A stretch of DNA of 64,000 bases, from positions 1,968,436 to 2,032,435 of the forward strand of contig NZ_CP041352.1 of NCBI RefSeq assembly GCF_009746125.1, in the 5' to 3' direction. Each line of letters opens with the position of its first letter. The stretch's first letter is position 1. Positions 35,096 through 44,597 of this stretch are shown here, in pieces. Origin of the DNA: Casimicrobium huifangae. Lineage in GTDB: Bacteria > Pseudomonadota > Gammaproteobacteria > Burkholderiales > Casimicrobiaceae. The notes under the pieces are model-generated. The model saw only the letters and a program-made list of their open reading frames with translations, did not search any database and had not been told where the DNA came from. The position numbers and the translations under genes are program-made.

Positions 35096-36403
35096 TCAGG
35101 CTCCTTCCTCGTGGTGGGCTGCAGCAGCATACTCTTCTGTCTGCGCAGGGGCGGTCCCGTCGCTGAGGAAGCCGCGCAACGCGGCATAGGCAGCGGGCGC
35201 GCCAAGCAGTTGCAGGTGGTCAATCCCTGGAAGAACTGCTGTGTGAGACGGCGGAAAGGCCAGCGCCCGGTGGGCGTCCTTGTGCTGCCCCAATGCGCTG
35301 GCGAGGGGCACAAGGCCGTCACCCAGCAGTCGCCCCTTCAGGTCGTCAGGTTCGCGCCCAATGGTGCCGCCGATGGCGAAGCAATCGACGTCTGTCGGCA
35401 ATGGCAGCGGATGAATTGACGATTCGTTGGTTTCGAAACGATTACTGCCATGCCAGTCTTCCTCGCGGACTCTGCCATAGCGCAGATCGGTGATGCCCGC
35501 GCTGCGTAGCCGGCCCAGTCGTGCGAGCGGCGCAGCGTAAGGCGTTGAACCAAGCACCGATTCCAGCCAGCGCCCGCCGCGCTCCAGTGGGGCACCGGCA
35601 TGCGGTGTGCCCAGGAAGACCATTTTGCGCAAACGGCGGCGCCACGTTGACGGTGTTTCCTCGCCGTAGCAGCAGGCACTACGGGCGACCAGTCCGCCCA
35701 TGCTGTGGGCGACGATGGTGATCGACTCGACCGGTACTGGCCAGGCGGTGACCAGCGCCTCCAGCGCCTGCGAAAGCTGGCGACCGTTGGTGGCAATGTG
35801 CAGGCCGGTGTTGTAGCGAAGGTAAACGGCGGTGTAGCCAAGCTCGTTGTGTAGCGCGGCGCCGTGATCATGCGGGCCAGCCTCGCTGCTGCGCTGCCAG
35901 CGCAGATCGTTCATGCACAGGCCATGCACCATGATCAGCAGCTTGCCGCTGACGTCGGCGATGCTGTGCCTGATTGCATCTGGCGTTATCTCCAGTCGCC
36001 GGCCGCCGACGCGCCACTCCATGTCGATGGCGAGCGGGTTACCGCTTTGCTGCAGGTAGTCACCCATCACGCCATTGACGATGCTCAGGATGCTGTCCCG
36101 CCCGCGCACATCAGGCACGTCTCGCAGGGCCGGTGACAGCAGCCGCAGCGCAGCGTCGATGCCAAAGCCAACGCCTCGCGTGATGCCGCGAACGCTGCTA
36201 TACACGAGGCCGGCAATGCCGCCCGCACGAGCGTCCGGGCTGCCCTTGCGGAGCGGCCGTTTGATGCCGCCGTGCATCGCCTCGACCAGGCTGGTGATGC
36301 TGGTTGTCGCGTCAATGGCGAGCTTGCCTACGCCGCGAAGGTCGTCGCCCACGTTACCCGTGCGGTGCGGGGCGGACGGGTCAGGACGAATGCCTGCTGT
36401 CAT
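35096..36403 (-). CDS. Alpha/beta-hydrolase (lipase/PGAP1-like esterase)
   Basis: The 435-residue protein carries an N-terminal helical region (about 1-150) and then an alpha/beta-hydrolase domain: LLIMVHGLCMND (oxyanion-hole region, near 160), IVAHSMGGLVARSA (nucleophile elbow, Ser near 233) and a late SHTAVLPGIDHLQLLG with the catalytic His. No signal peptide is seen. It resembles PGAP1-type and triacylglycerol-lipase-like esterases. The substrate is unknown. The ATG at 36403 is chosen over one 24 nt upstream because GGAG precedes it. The tiny cysteine protein follows within 2 nt. Confidence 0.85.
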   Translation of the reverse strand: MTAGIRPDPSAPHRTGNVGDDLRGVGKLAIDATTSITSLVEAMHGGIKRPLRKGSPDARAGGIAGLVYSSVRGITRGVGFGIDAALRLLSPALRDVPDVRGRDSILSIVNGVMGDYLQQSGNPLAIDMEWRVGGRRLEITPDAIRHSIADVSGKLLIMVHGLCMNDLRWQRSSEAGPHDHGAALHNELGYTAVYLRYNTGLHIATNGRQLSQALEALVTAWPVPVESITIVAHSMGGLVARSACCYGEETPSTWRRRLRKMVFLGTPHAGAPLERGGRWLESVLGSTPYAAPLARLGRLRSAGITDLRYGRVREEDWHGSNRFETNESSIHPLPLPTDVDCFAIGGTIGREPDDLKGRLLGDGLVPLASALGQHKDAHRALAFPPSHTAVLPGIDHLQLLGAPAAYAALRGFLSDGTAPAQTEEYAAAAHHEEGA

Positions 36404-36451
36404 CAGTTGTCTCCAGCGGCGCGTCAACAGGCGCCGCAGGAGACAACTTAC

Positions 36452-37486
36452 TCATTTGCCGTAGAGCGACCTAGCTAATTGCGCGCCTTGCGCCAGCGCA
36501 TTGAGCTTGGCCCGCGCAATGCCACGGTCCATCGGCGCCATGCCGCAGTTGGTGCACGGGATCAGCTTGTCGCGTGGCACGAATTCGAGCGCCTTGCCGA
36601 TGGTGTCAGCAACCTCCTGCGGCGTTTCAATCGCATCGCTCGCGACATCGATGACGCCGACCATGACCGTCTTGCCTTTCAGCAGCGCCATCAGATGCAT
36701 CGGCACTTTCGCGTGCATGCACTCAAGCGAAATCTGGTCAATGCGGCTGGCCGCGAGTGCCGGGAAGATTTCCTCGTATTGCCGCCACTCGCTGCCAAGT
36801 GTCTCCTTCCAGTCGAGATTGGCCTTGATGCCATAGCCGTAGCAGATGTGAACGGCCGTCGTGCAGGTCAGCCCTTCGATGCAGCGGTGCAGGGCGTCAA
36901 TACCCCAGCGCTTGACGTCGTCCATGTACACATTGAACGCTGGTTCGTCGAACTGAACCACGTCCACGCCATCGGCCTGCAACGCGCGCGCTTCCTGGTT
37001 GAGCAGTTCGGCGAAGGCCATCGCCAGCTTCACCTTGTCACCGTAGTAATTGTCCGACAACGTATCGATGATGGTCATCGGGCCGGGCATGGTGATCTTG
37101 ATCTTGTGGGTGCTGTGAGCGCGCATCAATTGTGCTTCGCGCTGATGCACTCGCCCTTTCAGCTTGAGCGGGCCAACCACCACCGGCACCATCGCGTCAT
37201 AGCGGTTGTTACGGATGCCCATCTTCACCTTGTGTTCGAAGTCGATGCCTTCGACGTATTCGAGAAAGCCGTGCACGAAGTGCTGCCGGGACTGTTCGCC
37301 GTCAGTGATGATGTCAACGCCGGCGTCCTCCTGCTCCTTGATCCAGAGCAGGGTGGCGTCGCGCTTGGCAGCGTCGAGCTCGTCGCCCTGTGCCCGCCAT
37401 TGAGGCCACAGCTTGTTGGTCTCGGACAGCCAGGCCGGCTTTGGCAGGCTGCCTGCGATGGAGGTGGGGAAGAGGGCGTGGGTCAT
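36452..37486 (-). CDS. Core-MetE-type methionine synthase (cobalamin-independent, C-terminal domain only)
   Basis: The 344-residue protein corresponds to the catalytic C-terminal half of MetE. It begins with LFPTSIAGSLPKPAWL and contains DGEQSRQHFVHGFLEYVEG, VVQFDEPAFNVYMD, TAVHICYGYG, ISLECMHAK and PCTNCGMAPMDR. The zinc ligands are the His/Cys of HICYG, the Glu of SLEC and the Cys of CTNCGM. The N-terminal folate-binding half of MetE is missing, as in the core-MetE enzymes that take the methyl group from other donors. The methyl donor here cannot be told. The CoA-transferase gene upstream is separated by 63 bp. Confidence 0.82.
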   Translation of the reverse strand: MTHALFPTSIAGSLPKPAWLSETNKLWPQWRAQGDELDAAKRDATLLWIKEQEDAGVDIITDGEQSRQHFVHGFLEYVEGIDFEHKVKMGIRNNRYDAMVPVVVGPLKLKGRVHQREAQLMRAHSTHKIKITMPGPMTIIDTLSDNYYGDKVKLAMAFAELLNQEARALQADGVDVVQFDEPAFNVYMDDVKRWGIDALHRCIEGLTCTTAVHICYGYGIKANLDWKETLGSEWRQYEEIFPALAASRIDQISLECMHAKVPMHLMALLKGKTVMVGVIDVASDAIETPQEVADTIGKALEFVPRDKLIPCTNCGMAPMDRGIARAKLNALAQGAQLARSLYGK

Positions 37487-37549
37487 GGTGAATCCTGGCT
37501 GGTCGTGCTGGTTTCGGTTGATGCAAGTTGAATGTTTGCCTGGGAATTT

Positions 37550-39487
37550 TCAGTGGTGCGCGGGCGCTGGCGTCGCGAGTCGTGCTTTCAGAAAGCCACC
37601 CGTGCCGTAGCGGGTGACGCGGCTGTAGTAACGGGCGGTGAGGCGGTTCACCATCGCGGCATAGGGGTCGACCAGCTCTGGCGCGATGCTGAAGTGATCG
37701 TAGTTGACCACGGCGGCGACGCGCGCTTGCTGACCGCCGAGCCTTGCTTCAACACTACGCTCAATGGCATCAATCTGCGCCGGTGCGTTGATCGAAAGCC
37801 CGCTGAAGTCGATATAGAGCGTGTTGTGCGCCGTGTCGAGGTCGAAGCGGTCGGCCAGTGGTGTGGCGAGAATGCGCTCGCGCAGACCGAGCGATGCCTC
37901 GTTGAACAGCGCCGTCTCCATCATTGCCACGTTGGCAGCATGCTGCGGCTGGAACGCCATCCTGGCGAGAACGTCGCGTTCGAGTTCGATGCCCGGTGCC
38001 AGTTCGACCAGTTCAAGTCCCGGCTTGCCGCCACCCGCATCGATCAGCCGGAAAACGGCACGTTCGGTGACATAGAGCACGGGCTGTCCACGACGCAGCG
38101 CCTCGGCGCCACTGAAGGTTCGGTGTTCCACGCCAGCCACGAACTTGCCGGTGCTGCCGTCCTGAACGATGTTCAAGCTGCCATCGCCCACCTTCACCCG
38201 CAGATCGCCCGCCATGAAGGTGCCGACAAAAACCACGGCCTTGGCGTTCTGGCTGATGTTGATGAAGCCGCCGGCGCCGGCCAGCTTGGGGCCAAATTTG
38301 CTGACATTGACGTTGCCTTCGGCGTCCACCTCCGCCATGCCCAGCACCGCCACGTCCAGCCCGCCGCCGTCGTAGAAATCAAACTGATACGGCTGGTCGA
38401 TGACCGCCTGGGTGTTGACGGCCGCACCGAAGTTGAGGCCACCAGCCGGGACACCGCCGATCACGCCGGGTTCAGCTGTGAGCGTGATCAGGTCAATAAT
38501 GCGTTCTTCGGCCGCCACCGCCGCGACGCCTTCCGGCATGCCGATGCCGAGGTTCACCACGTTGTGCGCACGCAGCTCCAGCGCGGCGCGGCGCGCGATC
38601 AGTTTGCGCAGATTCAGCGCCTGCACCGGCGCATCATCCATCGGCACCCGAATCTCGCCGGCGAACGCAGCGCTGTACGGTTCAACGAAGGTTTGCATGT
38701 GATGCGCAGGGTCGGTGGCGACGACGACCGCATCCACCAGCACCCCAGGCACCTTCACCTGACGCGGGTTCAGCGAGCCACGCTCGGCCACACGCTCTAC
38801 CTGGGCGATCACCACACCGCCGGAATTGCGTGCGGCCATCGCTATCGCCAGCGCCTCCAGCGTCAGCGCTTCGCGCTCCATGGTGAGGTTGCCGTCGGCA
38901 TCAGCGGTGGTCGCGCGAATGATGCCAACGGAGATCGGAAACGCCTTGTAGAACAGGTAGTCCGTGCCGTCGATCGGCATCAGCCGCACCAGCTCCTCGG
39001 TGGTCCGGGCATTGACCTTGCCGCCGCCGTGGCGTGGGTCAACAAAGGTGCCAAGCCCCACGCGCGTGAGCGAGCCCGGTTTGCCAGCGGCAATATCGCG
39101 GAACAGATGGGTGATCACGCCTTGCGGCAGGTTGTAGGCTTCGATCTCGCCCGCCGTCGCCAGCGCCTGCAGTTTGGGCACCAGCCCCCAGTGCCCGCCA
39201 ATCACCCGATTCAGCAGCCCCCGGTGACCCAGATGATTGAGCCCGCGGTGCTTGCCGTCGCCTTGCCCGGCGGCATAGACCAGTGTCAGGTCACGCGGCG
39301 CCTGTTCGCTTTCGAAGCGCTTCTCCAGCGCAATCGCGATCTCCTCCGCGAAGCCGATGCCCACAAAGCCGCCGGTGGCGACGGTGTCGCCCGAATGAAT
39401 CAGACGGACCGCTTCATCGGCAGAGACCAGCTTGGACTTGTGGGCAGCAGCGCGCGCAGCGCCGTGCGCGTTCAGGGGCGCGGGCAT
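37550..39487 (-). CDS. Fused acetate/3-ketoacid-type CoA-transferase
   Basis: The 645-residue family I CoA-transferase contains both alpha-like (about 15-260) and beta-like (about 285-520) halves in one chain, as in YdiF and propionate CoA-transferase. Blocks include [40 protein letters not shown] and the catalytic Glu in [16 protein letters not shown]. About 120 extra C-terminal residues after FQPQHA are not part of the usual fold ([32 protein letters not shown]). Acyl group unknown. The ATG at 39487 begins [17 protein letters not shown]. Confidence 0.88.
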   Translation of the reverse strand: MPAPLNAHGAARAAAHKSKLVSADEAVRLIHSGDTVATGGFVGIGFAEEIAIALEKRFESEQAPRDLTLVYAAGQGDGKHRGLNHLGHRGLLNRVIGGHWGLVPKLQALATAGEIEAYNLPQGVITHLFRDIAAGKPGSLTRVGLGTFVDPRHGGGKVNARTTEELVRLMPIDGTDYLFYKAFPISVGIIRATTADADGNLTMEREALTLEALAIAMAARNSGGVVIAQVERVAERGSLNPRQVKVPGVLVDAVVVATDPAHHMQTFVEPYSAAFAGEIRVPMDDAPVQALNLRKLIARRAALELRAHNVVNLGIGMPEGVAAVAAEERIIDLITLTAEPGVIGGVPAGGLNFGAAVNTQAVIDQPYQFDFYDGGGLDVAVLGMAEVDAEGNVNVSKFGPKLAGAGGFINISQNAKAVVFVGTFMAGDLRVKVGDGSLNIVQDGSTGKFVAGVEHRTFSGAEALRRGQPVLYVTERAVFRLIDAGGGKPGLELVELAPGIELERDVLARMAFQPQHAANVAMMETALFNEASLGLRERILATPLADRFDLDTAHNTLYIDFSGLSINAPAQIDAIERSVEARLGGQQARVAAVVNYDHFSIAPELVDPYAAMVNRLTARYYSRVTRYGTGGFLKARLATPAPAHH

Positions 39488-39579
39488 CGATCAATTCCTC
39501 CTGATGGCGATGATAGTCGCCAGCCGGATCACTGACTGCCGGATTAGCCCGCAGCGGCGAGAAATTCTCCCGCGCGGCT

Positions 39580-40023
39580 TTAACCTTCGCCGTGCACCAC
39601 CATCACTGGCACTGGCGAATGCGCAAGCACACGCTGGGTCACGCTGCCCAGCAGCAGGCGGTCGATCTTGCCGCGGCCGTGAGTGCCCATCACGATCAGG
39701 TCTGCGCCGGCGGACTCTGCGGCTTCGACCACGCCACGCCAGATGGTGTTTGACTCGGCGATGCGTGATTCAAACGGCAGCTCCGCAGCCTCAACTTCGG
39801 CGCGAACACCGGCGATGGCTTCGGCAGCGGCTGCATTGGCCGCTGCCAGATACTCGGCGAGACCTTCGGCGAAGCCCTCGCCAAAGCCCGCGTAGGGGTA
39901 AACATGAATCACGTGAATGACGGTCAATCGCGCTTTGACAGCCTGCGCAAAGCGGATGGCAGAGCGTGCTGCCTGCATGGCGATGGTTGAACCGTCAACG
40001 GGTACGAGAATGTGCTTGAACAT
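39580..40023 (-). CDS. Universal stress protein (UspA family)
   Basis: The 147-residue protein is a complete single UspA domain. It starts FKHILVPVDGSTIAMQAARSA and ends with the ATP-binding form GTHGRGKIDRLLLGSVTQRVLAHSPVPVMVV, the G-x2-G-x9-G-S/T motif of ATP-binding members. The ATG at 40023 begins the fold; 33 more open codons upstream do not resemble the family. It stands alone, 92 bp after the CoA-transferase gene on the same strand. The gap 40024-40375 shows no gene I can support. Confidence 0.92.
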   Translation of the reverse strand: MFKHILVPVDGSTIAMQAARSAIRFAQAVKARLTVIHVIHVYPYAGFGEGFAEGLAEYLAAANAAAAEAIAGVRAEVEAAELPFESRIAESNTIWRGVVEAAESAGADLIVMGTHGRGKIDRLLLGSVTQRVLAHSPVPVMVVHGEG

Positions 40024-40375
40024 GATGTCTGCCTGAACAAGGGCGTGATGACGATGGCCGCAATGTCGCACGGGTTGGCTCGCGGCGCACCGCAACCGTG
40101 CCTTGAGCTTGACGGTCATCAATCCTGATCTTGCCTGGCGCCGGCGGTACGGTCAATGCAATCGTCATTTCCTGTGCGCGGCGAGCGAGCCGCGCATCGC
40201 CGCGCTGGATCAAGCGTCCGCCTGATTGGGGCTGCCACGCATGACGGCGAAAGGCTTGGGTGGCATACTTGTTTTTCGATGGATCGGCGCGAGCCGATGG
40301 CGTGACCAATAAAAATCCGGCACGTCACACGGGGTGGGTTTGACGGGCAGGTGCGCGCTGGCGCACCGGGAGGTG

Positions 40376-40951
40376 ATGGTGAAATTGACGATGGGTGATT
40401 TGCCGAACGAACGCGGGCCTTGCCCGCGGGCGGGCGTGGGGCCATGGCGAGCGACGCTGGCAGCGACTTTGTGCGCGCTGTGCGTCATGGGCTTGGGGGC
40501 CAGCGATGCTCATGCGCAGGCGGGTGCGGCAGTGGTGATGCCACGCTGCACCGTGTTGCTGCCCCCGGACACCGTTCGCACGGTTGCCGGCAACGGTTTT
40601 ACGGCGCAGCCGCAGCGGCAGCGCGAAGAGCACGTCACGGATTGTGCCTGGGCCAAAGGGGACAGCGCGACGATCACGCTGCAATGGTTTGATCGCGCGG
40701 CAATCCAGTCGAGCTCGGTGACGCGTACGCTGGAAGGCTACGCCGACATGCTGCTGACCGCTGGCGAAGAAGTGGCTGGTAAAAAGCGCGACGCCGTTAC
40801 CGGCATGGGTGGACGCGCCGCGACCGTACAGGGCAGCACTCAGGTGATGCTTGTCGTGCAACGGCCCGATGGCGTGGTGCGGGCGCTGGCTGGCGGCCTG
40901 ACCAACAAGCAAATCCTGGCGCTGGCGAAAGCGCTGAGCGGCAACGCCTGA
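40376..40951 (+). CDS. Secreted hypothetical protein
   Basis: The 191-residue product has a Sec signal (WRATLAATLCALCVMGLGASDAHAQ). The mature part has a cysteine pair (PRCTVLLPP and EHVTDCAWAKGDSA), consistent with a disulfide, and a C-terminal alpha/beta tail ending QILALAKALSGNA. I do not recognise the family. ATG at 40376 follows GGGAGG very closely; GTG at 40379 or ATG at 40391 are alternatives. Repeat copy C begins 75 nt after the stop. Confidence 0.7.
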   Translation: MVKLTMGDLPNERGPCPRAGVGPWRATLAATLCALCVMGLGASDAHAQAGAAVVMPRCTVLLPPDTVRTVAGNGFTAQPQRQREEHVTDCAWAKGDSATITLQWFDRAAIQSSSVTRTLEGYADMLLTAGEEVAGKKRDAVTGMGGRAATVQGSTQVMLVVQRPDGVVRALAGGLTNKQILALAKALSGNA

Positions 40952-41026
40952 GTTGCCGCCGACTGCGTTGGCGGGAGGGCAAGGTTGGCCTGTCCGTCCA
41001 CCCCACGCGTCGTGAGGGGGCTTATG

Positions 41027-41141
41027 GCTCTTTTCCGAAAAGCTTATTCACACTGGGCTTGAAGCCCAATTTGGTCAATTATCGACTTAGGCGCGAATGG
41101 CGCTGACGGCCCATTGTGGACGTCAATCCATCAAAAAGCTG
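41027..41141 (+). repeat. Structured 3'-end repeat, copy C
   Basis: Landmarks are GCTCTTTT at 41027, GGGCT at 41055, TCGACTT at 41082 and GGCCCA at 41108, closing with AAAAAGCTG (41133-41141). Spacings are 28, 27 and 26 nt. CTTTT (41030-41034) pairs with AAAAG (41038-41042) in the first hairpin; TGGGC and GCCCA form the outer stem. It stands between a plus-strand secreted-protein gene and a minus-strand one. Confidence 0.8.
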
Positions 41142-41170
41142 CTGCCGATTGGCCAATCGATCCGGCGTGC

Positions 41171-41581
41171 CTAGCGCTTGAGTTCAACGCGAACGGTGAC
41201 CGGCGCCTCCGACTCGTTGCTCCACATCCAGCACCAGTCAAAGTTGAAGGTCGGGCTGAAGCGGCCATTGAGCTCGCGCGTCATGAAGCTGCGGGTGGCG
41301 TAGATCACCTCGCTCCCGGAATGGCGGTGAATGTCGAACGTCAACGGGCCATTGGCCGTGAAGCGCCATTCCACCGGCAGCCGTGGCTCGATGGTGCCGC
41401 AAACTTCCGCGGCCTTGCCCGGCTGGATCGCCACCATGTGCTCAAAGGTGTCGGCGGGGGACCACTTGATGTCCACGGCGTGGGCGGGGGCTGCCAGGCT
41501 CAGGGCCGTCGCAACGCCAATGGCGCTGATCGCCGCCAGCGCGCGCGACGTCTTTGCAAAGGTGGATTGGACAGCGTTCAT
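41171..41581 (-). CDS. Secreted hypothetical protein, 136 residues
   Basis: A signal peptide (ALAAISAIGVATALSLAAPAHA) is followed by a beta-rich mature part, VDIKWSPADTFEHMVAIQPGK, then CGTIEPRLPVEWRF, PLTFDIHRHSGSEVIYATRS and NFDWCWMWSNESEAPVTVRVEL. The pattern resembles a small jelly-roll/Ig-like secreted domain with one Cys pair. I do not recognise a family. It ends close to repeat copy C, convergent with the preceding gene. Confidence 0.72.
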   Translation of the reverse strand: MNAVQSTFAKTSRALAAISAIGVATALSLAAPAHAVDIKWSPADTFEHMVAIQPGKAAEVCGTIEPRLPVEWRFTANGPLTFDIHRHSGSEVIYATRSFMTRELNGRFSPTFNFDWCWMWSNESEAPVTVRVELKR

Positions 41582-41749
41582 GGCGGTGCTCCGGAAATCA
41601 GAAAGGGTGCCTAGTAGACGTATCGTAGCGCCGAATGCGACATAGCCGACTGCTCGGCGAGCGGCTGGTGTCGCCTCCGCTGTGGCTTTTTGGTGCATCG
41701 GCTGTGCTCTGCAGCATCCTTTTGCCCAACCGATGCTGATTTGGTGGTT

Positions 41750-41768
41750 GTTCAGATACGATATGAAC
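41750..41768. promoter_or_regulatory. Imperfect palindrome upstream of the 41.8-kb gene
   Basis: GTTCA and TGAAC flank a 9-nt spacer, directly before an AT-rich stretch leading into the gene. It may be an operator. I see no other named element in 41582-41784. Confidence 0.3.
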
Positions 41769-41784
41769 ATTGACAAAAATAAAT

Positions 41785-42384
41785 ATGTCAATGGTTTTGG
41801 TATCGAGGGAAACGCGCCAAAGCGCCACAACAACAATGACGTACGCGGCAGAAGAGCAGGCAACCACCCGCGAAAGCGGGGCGGTGGAAGTCATGGACGC
41901 AGTTTTTCGCAAGACCATACTTGGCTACAACGAGTCTGAGCATCATCATGTGCTCAGTCGCCCGCAACTGAGGCGCCTGCTGGATCTGATTGATGGCGAG
42001 CAGGGGCTGGACGCGCTGCTGCCCCATTTTCGGCCAGCCGAACTGGGCGAGCTCGTCAGCGAGTTGCTCAATCTGGGGCTGATTGAGCCGGTATCACTAT
42101 CCGAGTTGCCGGGCGCCACGGCGCTGGAAAGCGTCGACGCGATGCAGCGGTCGCTGACGCCGATGCAGTTCGAGGCTGCCCGCCGTGCTGCCATGCATGC
42201 CACGATGGAGCTGCTCGGCGACGATGCGCGCCCCTTTATTGCCGGCCTGATCCATTGCCAGGATTCGGCGATGCTGCGCGACGCCATCGATGGCATCAAG
42301 GCCGCCGTCACCGAGCGCTGCAGCGCCGGCGCTGCCAAACTGCTGGTGGAGACTGTCCGCGCCGCAGCGCGGCTCGACCACTGA
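41785..42384 (+). CDS. Hypothetical protein, about 199 residues, possible winged-helix N-terminal module
   Basis: The central block FRKTILGYNESEHHHVLSRPQLRRLLDLIDGE then LLPHFRPAELGELVSELLNLGLIEPV (split here for length) is like a widespread proteobacterial module with the pattern RKT-x-x-G ... L-x-LIDG ... L-x-x-L-x-x-x-GLIE, which I believe forms a small winged-helix-like unit. The C-terminal half is an alpha-helical region rich in Ala. No enzymatic motif. The start is uncertain: ATGs at 41785, 41791 and 41836 are in frame and none has a good ribosome-binding site. Confidence 0.65.
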   Translation: MSMVLVSRETRQSATTTMTYAAEEQATTRESGAVEVMDAVFRKTILGYNESEHHHVLSRPQLRRLLDLIDGEQGLDALLPHFRPAELGELVSELLNLGLIEPVSLSELPGATALESVDAMQRSLTPMQFEAARRAAMHATMELLGDDARPFIAGLIHCQDSAMLRDAIDGIKAAVTERCSAGAAKLLVETVRAAARLDH

Positions 42385-42403
42385 TCTCGACGGCCGACCG
42401 ACC

Positions 42404-43249
42404 TTAGAGCATTTCCAGCGGGGTACGCCGCGTTGGCGCCGGGAAGGCAGCGTCCAGCGCTTTCAGCGTTGACGGTTCGAGCCGCAAATCCAGCGCCCCC
42501 AGGTTTTCGTCCAGCCGGGCGATATGCGTTGTCTTCGGGATCACGATTACGTCCGGCTGATTCATCAGCCACGCAATCGCCAGCTGCGCTGGAGAGACGC
42601 CGACGTCGCGCGCGATGGCCTTCAGTTTGTGCGAATCCAGCAGTCGCGCCTGCCCGACGGGTGAATACGCCATGGTCGGGATACTGCGCTCCCGCTGCCA
42701 CGGCAACAGCGAGAACTCGACACCGCGCCTTGAGAGGTTGTAGAGCACCTGATTGGTGGCGACGCCGTCACCGCCGGCGGTAAGCAGCGCCTGCATGTCG
42801 GCAACGTCAAAATTTGATACGCCCCAGGCGCGAATCTTCCCCTGCGCTTTCAGCAGTTCAAAAGCGGCCACCGTGTCCTCAAGCGGATGCTCGCCTGGCC
42901 AGTGCAGCAGATAGCAATCGAGGCATTCAGTGCCCAGCCGTTTGAGGCTGCGCTCGCAGGCGGCAATAGTGCCGCGCTTCGACGCATTGTGCGGATAAAC
43001 CTTGCTGACCAGATAAAGCTGTTCGCGCGGCACGCCGGCGTCGCGCATGGCCTGGCCGATAACGGATTCGGCGCCGCCCTCGCCATACATCTCCGCTGTG
43101 TCGATCAGCGTAACGCCGCGCTCGATGGCGGCACGGATCAGTGCAACCTCGGCCGCCGCCACCTCGGTTTGCTCGCCCATGCGCCAGGTACCAATACCAA
43201 ATCGTGGCATCGCGCCGCCGCAGGGAAGCGGCGTAACAGAAATGTGCAT
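42404..43249 (-). CDS. Aldo/keto reductase
   Basis: The 281-residue oxidoreductase shows the AKR signature: DTAEMYGEGGAE (catalytic Asp and Tyr), LVSKVYPHNAS (catalytic Lys), CYLLHWPGEHPL (catalytic His), IRAWGVSNFDV and IVIPKTTHIARLDENL near the NADPH pocket. It most resembles the YeaE/2,5-diketogluconate reductase-like group. The natural substrate is unknown. The gene ends 20 nt from the end of the plus-strand 41.8-kb gene. Confidence 0.92.
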   Translation of the reverse strand: MHISVTPLPCGGAMPRFGIGTWRMGEQTEVAAAEVALIRAAIERGVTLIDTAEMYGEGGAESVIGQAMRDAGVPREQLYLVSKVYPHNASKRGTIAACERSLKRLGTECLDCYLLHWPGEHPLEDTVAAFELLKAQGKIRAWGVSNFDVADMQALLTAGGDGVATNQVLYNLSRRGVEFSLLPWQRERSIPTMAYSPVGQARLLDSHKLKAIARDVGVSPAQLAIAWLMNQPDVIVIPKTTHIARLDENLGALDLRLEPSTLKALDAAFPAPTRRTPLEML

Positions 43250-43356
43250 TGCGACCTCATTTGCATTGGCGGGAGAGGCGCAATGTTAGGCTGGTTCTCA
43301 GCCGGCATGAGGCCACAGAAGCACGGCAGCACCGTAGCGAGGCACCTTGACGATGA

Positions 43357-43866
43357 CTACTGATACTCGATCTTCACGTCTGGACGCAAACGCCCGATCG
43401 CGGCGAGCATGTTGTTCACGTCATCCGCTTCGTATCCCGACGGGGAGACCCGCGCCAGTTCCTTGTGTGATGAATCAAAAAAGAACAGCCAAGGGATCGA
43501 CACGCGCACCGGTGCGCTGCTGCCGCCGATGTGTGCGTTGTTCGCCTTGGCAACGATGACGGAGAGCTTCTCCCGCGGAATCGACTGCGCGTTGAATGGC
43601 TGTGTGATCTTGACGCTGCCGTCGCGGTAAAGGGTCATCGCGAACCGGGTGAAAGCGCGGCGCAGCAAATACATCACGCCGAGCGGAATGAACAGCAACG
43701 GCCAGAACAGCAGAACCTTCGGGTTTTTGCCCACTTCGCTGATGGTCATCGGAATCACGATCAGCGGGAACGAGAACACCACGTACATGATGCCCTGGAT
43801 GACGCCAGGCAATGGCAGTCCACTCTGGTTTTTGATGTGCAGTTCGATCGGCTTGTCCTGTTCCAC
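43357..43866 (-). CDS. Membrane protein of unknown function, 169 residues
   Basis: Two membrane helices (IMYVVFSFPLIVIPMTIS and LLFWPLLFIPLGVMYLL) are followed by a cytoplasmic-looking beta domain (MTLYRDGSVKITQPFNAQSI to RPDVKIEYQ) reminiscent of PH-like bacterial domains. The last step is inference from the pattern of strands after two helices. I do not recognise a named family. Confidence 0.7.
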   Translation of the reverse strand: MEQDKPIELHIKNQSGLPLPGVIQGIMYVVFSFPLIVIPMTISEVGKNPKVLLFWPLLFIPLGVMYLLRRAFTRFAMTLYRDGSVKITQPFNAQSIPREKLSVIVAKANNAHIGGSSAPVRVSIPWLFFFDSSHKELARVSPSGYEADDVNNMLAAIGRLRPDVKIEYQ

Positions 43867-43965
43867 GGTATCGACTCCTTGTACTGAGGTGGATACTGTG
43901 GATTACGGCGTGTCGCGCCAAACTCGGACATCGTGCCAATCGCTCGCGCGGCGGGCGCGGATATA

Positions 43966-44466
43966 TCAGCGCGCCTTCGCAAACTCCTTGCTCAGGGCAG
44001 CGTCGAATTCAATATCGATCTTTGGGCCGCCTTGCGCTGAGGCGTCGTGCGTCCACTTGCCGGCCAGGCGTTGCGGCGAGTTGGCGGTCAGCTTCATCGT
44101 CTCCGGTTGCGCGGTGCCGGACGCCTGCACGCGCTGGCCGTTGCCCACGAACCAGAAGTTCAGCCGCGGCCCAGCGTCGAAGTCCACGGTCATGCCGCTT
44201 TCCAGCTTGTTCGATGCGCAGGACAGCGTGGCGCAGCCCTTGATGTGGCTGGCCAGATCAACGTCGGACAGGATCAATTGCCGCATAGGCTTCCCGCTCA
44301 TGTCATCCGGCCCCTTGACCAGAAAAGCGTACTTCACGTTGACCACCACCGGACCGGACTTCGCGGCGTGGTTCAGTGTGCCTTTTGCAGGCTCGGCCGA
44401 CAGTGACGGGCTGACGCCCAGCAGCGAGGCCAATAGCAGCCACTTGAGGCAAGGGGAGCAAAGCAT
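43966..44466 (-). CDS. Secreted hypothetical protein, 166 residues
   Basis: The signal peptide is WLLLASLLGVSPSLSAEPA. The mature part contains VVVNVKYAFLVKGPDDMSG, HIKGCATLSCASNKLE and MTVDFDAGPRLNFWFVGNGQ, with two cysteines 5 residues apart. It looks like a small beta-rich periplasmic protein. No family recognised. ATG at 44466 is chosen because CGGAGA precedes it; 20 further upstream codons lack a signal. Confidence 0.7.
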   Translation of the reverse strand: MLCSPCLKWLLLASLLGVSPSLSAEPAKGTLNHAAKSGPVVVNVKYAFLVKGPDDMSGKPMRQLILSDVDLASHIKGCATLSCASNKLESGMTVDFDAGPRLNFWFVGNGQRVQASGTAQPETMKLTANSPQRLAGKWTHDASAQGGPKIDIEFDAALSKEFAKAR

Positions 44467-44597
44467 GGAGATCTCCGTCTGATGCAATGAAGACACCACG
44501 AAAGACGCGATTGCTGGCGAGAGCACGCCAGCCTTGCCTTAAGCCTTGGGGCGGGTAACCGTTCCGCAGCAACCGAGCGGGACGCGCTCGAACTGGC

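Noticed and set aside
37532-39535. A 667-codon open frame opposite the CoA-transferase gene
   Set aside because: It is the complement of a gene with clear catalytic motifs. Its translation is rich in His, Arg and Val with no domain, as expected for a shadow in GC-rich DNA.
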